From a virus: a stretch of 33,735 bases of DNA. The translations under genes were made by a program, and so were the position numbers. Location of the stretch: IMG/VR virus record IMGVR_UViG_3300037285_000123, positions 1 through 33,735 of that record; one strand, 5' to 3'. Under the pieces are notes generated by a model, which searched no databases, had not been told where the DNA came from, and saw only the letters and a program-made list of their open reading frames with translations. Shown here piece by piece: positions 28,206 to 33,735 of the stretch (position 1 is the first letter of the stretch; each line of letters begins with the position of its first letter).

Positions 28206-31200
28206 CGCTTGGTTTCCAACGCTCTGAGGTATGCCGTAGGTATCGTCACAGTCCTGGCGCTAGATGGATCTACTCGAAGTATAGCAGTGTTTGAACCGTC
28301 CACCGAGGTGATAGCGCCGGTTATTGAAATTGGCCCGCTGCCTGACTGAAATGATCGAATAGTCGTGCCGTTGACGACCAATGAAACCGTCATGTTGTAG
28401 GAACCTGGTGCGCCTGCCGTAAAGTCAGCAAAGATCTCAGCGCCGAAGCCCTCACCCGTAAATGTTAGCGTGAGTATATCTCTGGCTGTGCCATCGCCCC
28501 ACGTTTCGCTTGACGCTAGGCTGACAGACGACGCTTTCGTTGCTGCATTGTCGGACAACTCCGCTGTATCTACCGTCCCGTTAACGATTAGCGAGCCATT
28601 TACAACAAGATTTTGCAGCGTCGTTACACCTGCAACCACTGATAACCAGGCCGCCTGTGCATCGCCATCCGGGTTGTCAGGATCGACAATCAAAAAGTCG
28701 TCGGCTTTTATTCTAAAGGCGCTGCGCGTGCCATCGCCCAGCAACTCAAATCCTGTTAGGTTTCCGTTCGCGTCAATTTCTACGCCAAATTTCGCGCCAA
28801 TGCCGTTTATTGACTCAATCGTTTCAGTAATGCTGGTGTTTTGCTCATCAACGGTGGTGGATACCTCGGTAAGCCTGGTGGCAACACCCGTCAAGCCGTC
28901 GTTTATTGACTCAATCGTTTCAGTAATGCTGGTGTTTTGCTCATCAACGGTGGTGGATACCTCGGTAAGCCTGGTGGCAACACCCGTCAAGCCGTCGTTT
29001 ATTGACTCAATCGTTTCAGTAATGCTGGTGTTTTGCTCACCAACGGTGGTGGATACCTCGGTAAGCCTGGTGGCGAGACCCGTCAAGCCGTCTTCCGTCA
29101 CACGAACTCGATTGATTGTCTCGGCATTGGCTGCAGCGCCGGCAGCAGCGACTGACTCAATCGTTTCAGTAAGGCTGGTGTTTTGCTCACCAACGGTGGT
29201 GGATACCTCGGTAAGCCTGGTGGCAACACCCGTCAAGCCGTCTTCCGTCACACGAACTCGATTGATTGTCTCGGCATTGGCTGCAGCGCCGGCAGCAGCG
29301 ACATCAGACGACCGCTGATCCTGAATTGTCGCGCCGTCTTCAAGCAACAAAGGGCTGCCATCGACGTCCTGCAGATCTATCAAATCAAGATTTAAGACAT
29401 CGACGTCATCAACAAGATCGCCCGCAGAATTAAAGAGACTAACTCCGAGCGATGCAGTTGATTGCTCTGACGTAGCGGTTATTGTGCTCGTGTCGTTATC
29501 AGGATTTCTATCTGAAAAAACCGACCCGCTGACTCCAGTACCGATTGCGCGCACCCAATAAAACCGAGTCGCGCCAGCGGTTATTGGGTCCGCAGCAGTG
29601 CTTGAATCATGCTTAAACGATGTCGCTAGACCGCGGCCAATTTCAACCGCGTTGCCCCAATCAGAATTTGGCGAGGCATATATTATTATGCCCGCAAATT
29701 TCGATACATTTGCAGGGTTTGTCCAATTAAGATCTATTGATTTTATGCCCGCCACCGCCGTCAAAAGCTGCGGTCCTGGCACGCCTGGAAATCCCTCGGT
29801 TATTGCGCCTGATGACGATGTTGTAGAATACTCATTTACGGCAGGGTCCGCGTAACTTCCAGAATCGTCCTCGGCTAGAGTCAGGTCGACGCCCCCTTCG
29901 TCGGTAAAATTCCACTCCATGCAACGAAACACTTTATTAGTCCAATTTAGCTCGGAAATGCTAACGTTCACCCTATCGCCAACCGCAACGCGCACGCCTG
30001 ACAAATTGCATGGAAAAGTAACTATTTTTTGCTGATCAGATATCTGAATCAATTTGTGGGCAATTCTTTGAGCCATGTACGTTGAATTTGTAAAGGGTAA
30101 ATCAATTTCCCGCTCTAGTACCTCGTTATTGTCTCGCTCTAGTGCTGCTGTCAAAACCATTTTTGGAAATTCTACTGATTTATTATTTTGCTCAGGATCT
30201 ATGAAAACGCCGCCTACAGTGTTGTATCGATCCGAACGCTGCACGCTGGTTACTATATCTATCTGGCCCGCTAGATCATCCTCAGTTAATGATTCTGTCG
30301 GCGCTTCGTAGATCCCGGCACGAATAACATATACACCGCTCGTATAAACTAAAGTACCATTCATTGCCGATTTTATTTTGTCGACGTTGGTTCGATGCGT
30401 GTCACTGGCAAATAATACGCCGTTTGAAGTAAACCGCTTTTCAGTCGCCCCGCCAGGAATGTCGACAAGTGAGTCGCAGGCGTCGGCGGCAACAACTACA
30501 GCTGCCCAATCAATTTTTGACGCTGAAATTTTCATTCCAAATACGCTATCGGTCAGGTAGTTAGCAAGGCATAACGCAGGGTTATCAGTCCACGCTATAA
30601 ATGACGCGTTAGTGGGATCGTCGCCCGCCGTTGAATCTAATCGCGGGTCGTAGATATTCGGGTTACCTTTTACTCGCGCCATGATGTTGGCTGGCGCGTA
30701 TTTGTCCCAAAGTTCTTGACTAGCATCAGTTAGGGTAAAGGTAGTTCTGATGTAAGCAATTCCACGCCCGCGATGCGCGCTAGTATAGCCCGTAAAGGCC
30801 GCGACTAGCGTTGCGTCCGCATTCTGCGCAGACGTGCCGAGGTATTTAGCAACGTTTACTATCGTGTCGCCACCTAATGGCGCGAATTTGCCGGAGGTGA
30901 CGTTACCGCTAGGGTTCGAGATAATCTGGTCGTCTAGCCATACATCGATAATTGATTCGACCTGATGCCCGGCCAACGCGACGACATGATGAAGGTCTTT
31001 GTTGCCTGCGCCTGACACGCCAACGAACGCCAATGGCCCGGACACTAACGCCTGACCATATATGATTTTTTGCGGCTCAATTGTGGAGCGCGTCGTCACC
31101 TGGCGAGACTGATCGTTGTCAGTCATACCTTCGGTCAAATCAAGCGCCATCAGTCTAGAGGCGATCACTGAACCGCCGACAACGACAGCAGCGCCTATTG

Positions 31201-31294
31201 CAAACGCAGAGATGCCACCGGCAGCTACGGCCACTCCGACCGAAGCTGCAGCCGCGGCGCCGATGGCGGCAACAAAGGTAACTACTGGCGGCAT
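28202..31294 (-). CDS. Tail tip attachment protein J-like (host specificity)
   Basis: A 1030-aa protein. It starts with a hydrophobic Ala/Gly-rich segment (residues 5-50), then TIEPQKIIYGQALVSGPLAF and VVALAGHQVESIIDVWLDDQ, which match the conserved N-terminal hub part of lambda-like J proteins. A fibronectin-III-like stretch (PQLLTAVAGIKSIDLNWTNP) lies at about 520-600. Residues about 665-830 are tandem repeats with TRLTEVSTTV, then a phage-tip C-terminal domain (GNLTGFELLGDGTRSAFRIK). It should form the central tip fibre that recognises the receptor. It follows the NlpC-like gene, as in lambda K-I-J. Confidence 0.85.
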   Translation of the reverse strand: MPPVVTFVAAIGAAAAASVGVAVAAGGISAFAIGAAVVVGGSVIASRLMALDLTEGMTDNDQSRQVTTRSTIEPQKIIYGQALVSGPLAFVGVSGAGNKDLHHVVALAGHQVESIIDVWLDDQIISNPSGNVTSGKFAPLGGDTIVNVAKYLGTSAQNADATLVAAFTGYTSAHRGRGIAYIRTTFTLTDASQELWDKYAPANIMARVKGNPNIYDPRLDSTAGDDPTNASFIAWTDNPALCLANYLTDSVFGMKISASKIDWAAVVVAADACDSLVDIPGGATEKRFTSNGVLFASDTHRTNVDKIKSAMNGTLVYTSGVYVIRAGIYEAPTESLTEDDLAGQIDIVTSVQRSDRYNTVGGVFIDPEQNNKSVEFPKMVLTAALERDNNEVLEREIDLPFTNSTYMAQRIAHKLIQISDQQKIVTFPCNLSGVRVAVGDRVNVSISELNWTNKVFRCMEWNFTDEGGVDLTLAEDDSGSYADPAVNEYSTTSSSGAITEGFPGVPGPQLLTAVAGIKSIDLNWTNPANVSKFAGIIIYASPNSDWGNAVEIGRGLATSFKHDSSTAADPITAGATRFYWVRAIGTGVSGSVFSDRNPDNDTSTITATSEQSTASLGVSLFNSAGDLVDDVDVLNLDLIDLQDVDGSPLLLEDGATIQDQRSSDVAAAGAAANAETINRVRVTEDGLTGVATRLTEVSTTVGEQNTSLTETIESVAAAGAAANAETINRVRVTEDGLTGLATRLTEVSTTVGEQNTSITETIESINDGLTGVATRLTEVSTTVDEQNTSITETIESINDGLTGVATRLTEVSTTVDEQNTSITETIESINGIGAKFGVEIDANGNLTGFELLGDGTRSAFRIKADDFLIVDPDNPDGDAQAAWLSVVAGVTTLQNLVVNGSLIVNGTVDTAELSDNAATKASSVSLASSETWGDGTARDILTLTFTGEGFGAEIFADFTAGAPGSYNMTVSLVVNGTTIRSFQSGSGPISITGAITSVDGSNTAILRVDPSSARTVTIPTAYLRALETKR
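28806..29303. repeat. Tandem repeats in the tip protein gene (96 bp and 150 bp units)
   Basis: The start of the unit (TGACTCAATCGTTTCAGTA) occurs at 28811, 28907, 29003 and 29153, so the spacings are 96, 96 and 150 bp. The 150-bp unit carries 54 extra bases encoding AAAGAAANAETIN and VRVTEDG. All units preserve the frame and encode coiled-coil-like EQNTS-TETIES segments. Copies differ at a few bases, such as ATCAACGG versus ACCAACGG, so they are older than the 168-bp duplication. Confidence 0.92.
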
Positions 31295-31686
31295 ATCGAC
31301 CAGCCCTTTACAGCAAATTTATTCGGCACCGTTGCAAACCCTTTCTTTGTTAAACATACAACTGACGCGCCGAGCTTTATGCCCATGGCGTCACCAGCAA
31401 TCGGCAGTGTAACCATTACAGGGTCGCCGTCGCAATAGTCTGTCGATGGTTGAACGCCAAAGGCGTTGCACATTAGCCCGGCTAGACCACCGTGTTTTGC
31501 AATCAGCATTTCCGCCTCATCCTTGCCATTGTACTCAAGCCCCGCGCGGTAGTCGCGCCCGGTCAGCTCAAGCAAGATATGAGCGACAAACTGACAGCAA
31601 TCGCAGTCGGCGTAATCAAACGGCCGACGTTTCCATGTATTTAATGCCGATCTAACAAGCGATTGATTCATCTTTCCTGCTGCCAA
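31282..31686 (-). CDS. NlpC/P60-like tail protein (DUF6950-type)
   Basis: A 134-aa protein. FDYADCDCCQFVAHILLELT at about residues 20-40 is the 'f.yg..DC..f.a......tG.D' active-site motif of DUF6950/NlpC-like proteins, with the cysteine in the expected place. Later AGDAMGIKLGASVVCLTKKG fits the second conserved strand, where a His is usual but none is seen. Like lambda K it lies just before the tip protein and may act on peptidoglycan or as a tail-tip structural protein. The missing clear His makes activity doubtful. Confidence 0.72.
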   Translation of the reverse strand: MAAGKMNQSLVRSALNTWKRRPFDYADCDCCQFVAHILLELTGRDYRAGLEYNGKDEAEMLIAKHGGLAGLMCNAFGVQPSTDYCDGDPVMVTLPIAGDAMGIKLGASVVCLTKKGFATVPNKFAVKGWSICRQ

Positions 31687-32321
31687 AACGCATTACCTCG
31701 GCCGCCACGACCGCCAGCACCGCCACGGCCTGAAGTTGAACCGGCTATCGAGTCAGAATCGTTTGATCTCCATCTGATTGTCGCGCCGGCAATTTTTGGC
31801 AAAAACTCAAAAAACAGATCGCCTGCATAATTTGACTGCAAAGCCTGATTGCTAAATTTTAGGCCGCTTGAACGGTCGAATGCGGCGAGCTCAGATTCGC
31901 ATTGAACAATAATCGAATCGCCACCCTCTGCGCCTACCGTTATTTTCATTACGTCCATCTGTCCAGCCCAAATTTGAAGCGGCTCGTTTAATAACTCGTC
32001 ATCTGCCGACAATGCGCCGATGTAAATGAAAACATCGCGCATATAATAATCTTCGGTCAAGGCAACTCCGGCCATAGTCGCATCAAGCGCCGATAGCGTC
32101 AGAGTGACGCCGTAAGGGGAAACATCAGAACCTTCCTCTAGCTTAGACACGCCGCCAAAGTTTCCAACGCCTAGCCAGTCATGAGAACCCCAGGTATACG
32201 TTCCTATGCCGTTGTGCACGTACACAACACCGGAAGAAAAAGCCATAGATACAAATGTAATGGCTGAGACGTGCGGCGATGCGAACGCCGCAGCGGTTTC
32301 GCTCTGAAATGCGCGGCTCAT
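31668..32321 (-). CDS. Distal tail / hub protein
   Basis: A 217-aa protein with ITFVSMAFSSGVVYVHNGIG, TYTWGSHDWLGVGNFGGVSK and VTLTLSALDATMAGVALTED, then IWAGQMDVMKITVGAEGG and ESELAAFDRSSGLKFS. The pattern 'v.l.f.sG.v..h.G.gt..w....w.GvG....is..ee......ltls..' is shared with phage tail proteins between tape measure and tip, comparable in position to lambda L/K-like hub proteins. The C-terminus is Gly-rich (GRGGAGGRGGRGNAF). Confidence 0.65.
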   Translation of the reverse strand: MSRAFQSETAAAFASPHVSAITFVSMAFSSGVVYVHNGIGTYTWGSHDWLGVGNFGGVSKLEEGSDVSPYGVTLTLSALDATMAGVALTEDYYMRDVFIYIGALSADDELLNEPLQIWAGQMDVMKITVGAEGGDSIIVQCESELAAFDRSSGLKFSNQALQSNYAGDLFFEFLPKIAGATIRWRSNDSDSIAGSTSGRGGAGGRGGRGNAFWQQER

Positions 32322-32917
32322 GCTAAAACATCCTCTACAGCGTCAATCTTGAACGATGAATTGAAGCCCGGTTGATTATCCCATGCCGCCTTTGACGATA
32401 GAATGAATACTCCCATAACAGGTAGCGCGTAATATACTCTAAAATTGTTTATCGTCTGTTTTCTAATAGGCGGCGCAATAGACAATGTTACTTCGCCGAA
32501 ATCGTCAGAATCGGCGTCGTCCGTGATCATGTGCAACTCGTTGTTAAACGAAATATAGTCTCCGGCCATTAAATAATCGCTAACGGACCTTGAAGCGCCG
32601 TCGCAATGAATAGTTGACCCGCCTTGCCCACCGCCGTTGATTCTCAGGTCGCCGCCGGCTTCACCGCGCCTGACAAAAGCGTGATCATGGAGATAGAATC
32701 GATGTTCCTGCCCATTGAGTTTCGCTAAAAATGCCTGCATTACTGCGCGCTCATCACTGAACAAATTATCAAAGGCCAAGGTTACTTTCCAAAGTGAACC
32801 TTTGCGGCTTGATGTCTGCACAGAATTAGTCAATGGCGATCTGAACGATTTTGTGTTTGAAACCAATTCAAACGATGAGCGACTAGGGAGAATATCAGGA
32901 AAACTAAATATCGTCAT
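32318..32917 (-). CDS. Distal tail protein (minor tail, lambda M/Dit-like position)
   Basis: A 199-aa protein. Features: TSSRKGSLWKVTLAFDNLFS, AVMQAFLAKLNGQEHRFYLH and DHAFVRRGEAGGDLRIN, then MAGDYISFNNELHMITDDAD. This 'r.g..w.v.l.f..l...e...l.afla.l.G....f.l.dp...' pattern is known in phage tail proteins that follow the tape measure. Touches the tape measure end (base 32917 shared). Confidence 0.68.
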   Translation of the reverse strand: MTIFSFPDILPSRSSFELVSNTKSFRSPLTNSVQTSSRKGSLWKVTLAFDNLFSDERAVMQAFLAKLNGQEHRFYLHDHAFVRRGEAGGDLRINGGGQGGSTIHCDGASRSVSDYLMAGDYISFNNELHMITDDADSDDFGEVTLSIAPPIRKQTINNFRVYYALPVMGVFILSSKAAWDNQPGFNSSFKIDAVEDVLA

Positions 32918-33735
32918 TACAACCTACCTCGGCGCATTAAATCCTGGATTTTAGAGACCGTTTGGCGGCTCGTGTTAATCATCGCCTGCTGAATTTTTAT
33001 CTCTAGATCCGGTCCCGCGCTCGACGCGTCAATATTATTTACGATAGAGACAGAGCCGCCACCGCCTAGATTTTGATTAGGCGTTACCCGTCCAGACGTA
33101 CCCATATGCAACAATTCTGGACCTCGCTCGCCTACCAAGTAGGATTGGCCGCCGCGCACCTGACCGCCTAGCGCACGTGCTGCAACGGCCGAACCTGACA
33201 GCGCCGCAATAGATGCGGCCATTGGTGCGGTTACAGCAACTGCTGCTGCGGCTGCTGCGGGCGCCGCTACCGGGCCAACGATTGGTATAGCCGCAGTCGA
33301 TGCGAACGCACTTAAGCCCGCCATAACTGACATGGCGGAGGCATTCAACCCTAACCCTAGATTTTGATTAGGCGTTACCCGTCCAGACGTACCCATATGC
33401 AACAATTCTGGACCTCGCTCGCCTACCAAATAGGATTGGCCGCCGCGCACCTGACCGCCTAGCGCACGTGCTGCAACGGCCGAACCTGACAGCGCCGCAA
33501 TAGATGCGGCCAGATTTTGATTAGGCGTTACCCGTCCAGACGTACCCATATGCAACAATTCTGGACCTCGCTCGCCTACCAAATAGGATTGGCCGCCGCG
33601 CACCTGACCGCCTAGCGCACGTGCTGCAACGGCCGAACCTGACAGCGCCGCAATAGATGCGGCCAGATTTTGATTAGGCGTTACCCGTCCAGACGTACCC
33701 ATATGCAACAATTCTGGACCTCGCTCGCCTACCAA
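32917..33735 (-). CDS. Tail tape measure protein, C-terminal part (runs off window end)
   Basis: Open frame from base 33735 to the stop at 32917 (272 codons plus stop). It is the continuation of the gene at 1-2588: base 44 (and 197) of the left frame aligns with 33735 in register. Content: three 51-residue-type copies with GGQVRGGQSYLVGERGPELL, one 97-residue unit adding SAMSVMAGLSAFASTAAIPI and an Ala-rich stretch, and a unique end (GGGGSVSIVNNIDASSAGPD, then QAMINTSRQTVSKIQDLMRR) typical of tape measure C-termini. The first codon in the window is TTG by chance; it is not a start. Confidence 0.9.
   Translation of the reverse strand: MVGERGPELLHMGTSGRVTPNQNLAASIAALSGSAVAARALGGQVRGGQSYLVGERGPELLHMGTSGRVTPNQNLAASIAALSGSAVAARALGGQVRGGQSYLVGERGPELLHMGTSGRVTPNQNLGLGLNASAMSVMAGLSAFASTAAIPIVGPVAAPAAAAAAVAVTAPMAASIAALSGSAVAARALGGQVRGGQSYLVGERGPELLHMGTSGRVTPNQNLGGGGSVSIVNNIDASSAGPDLEIKIQQAMINTSRQTVSKIQDLMRRGRL
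33068..33735. repeat. In-frame direct repeats of the tape-measure C-terminus (right end)
   Basis: The 27-bp block starting agattttgattaggc occurs at 33068, 33359, 33512 and 33665; spacings are 291, 153 and 153 bp (97, 51 and 51 codons). Copies at 33386 and 33539 carry accaaatagg; the copy at 33095, next to the Ala-rich part, carries accaagtagg, as does the copy at 154. Bases 33539-33735 equal 1-197, so the end is either a circular overlap or a break within the array. Confidence 0.95.

Noticed and set aside
28806-29303. Regular repeats considered as a CRISPR array
   Set aside because: Units are contiguous, coding, in frame and lack variable spacers.
28470-29318. Long plus-strand open frame (282 codons) opposite the tip protein
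   Set aside because: Its repeated protein sequence is the reverse complement of the tip protein repeats; nothing independent supports it.

Overview
The window reads as a nearly complete tailed-phage genome with a siphovirus plan. Its ends fall inside one gene, the tape measure protein. Bases 1-197 equal bases 33539-33735, and the tape-measure reading frame continues across the join, so the molecule is either circularly permuted and cut arbitrarily, or was broken by an assembler at repeats. The host is probably a gammaproteobacterium: the phage carries lambda-like nin genes (two NinG paralogues, one NinB-like), a P22-type coat protein and a near-perfect CTGT-N8-ACAG LexA box. I found no integrase, CI-like repressor, tRNA, reverse transcriptase or CRISPR array.

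Layout. Minus strand, about 19415 down to 14874: a Cro-sized HTH protein, an initiator-like replication protein, NinB-like, an HTH protein, NinG-1, several very small genes, a HigA-like regulator and NinG-2, mostly joined by ATGA or TAATG overlaps. Bases 14263-14877 hold decayed plus-strand small genes and the LexA box. Minus strand, 14220 down to 2581: a lysis group (coiled-coil/TM protein, DUF5675-like, 3TM-holin-like), a ParB-methyltransferase deletion remnant, TerS, TerL, DUF4055 portal, MuF, scaffold, P22-like coat, neck proteins, tail terminator, tail tube, and tail chaperones with a -1 frameshift site. The tape measure gene follows (2588 to 1, continuing 33735 to 32917), then distal tail proteins, an NlpC/P60-like (DUF6950-type) protein, a J-like tip protein and host-recognition appendages down to 24633.

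Plus strand, 19526 to 23519: an early operon with Sak/DUF1071 annealing protein, Gp157-like protein, an SSB-like protein with the acidic DDIPF tail and many small unknown proteins. A second tiny-gene cassette lies at 24041-24655. Between the two sits a patch (23520-24040) with a misplaced tail-fibre tip fragment and the relic of a DUF551-like gene end.

The most notable points are: (1) in-frame tandem duplications in three tail regions (tape measure N-terminus, tape measure C-terminus, tip protein); (2) a ParB-methylase gene whose catalytic methylase domain has been removed cleanly in frame; (3) a LexA box in the spacer of a putative promoter facing the lysis and late genes, with no phage repressor visible; (4) a canonical A AAT TTT slippery heptamer in the tail chaperone pair; (5) two NinG paralogues. 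Identifications come from reading motifs by eye; no database search was run.
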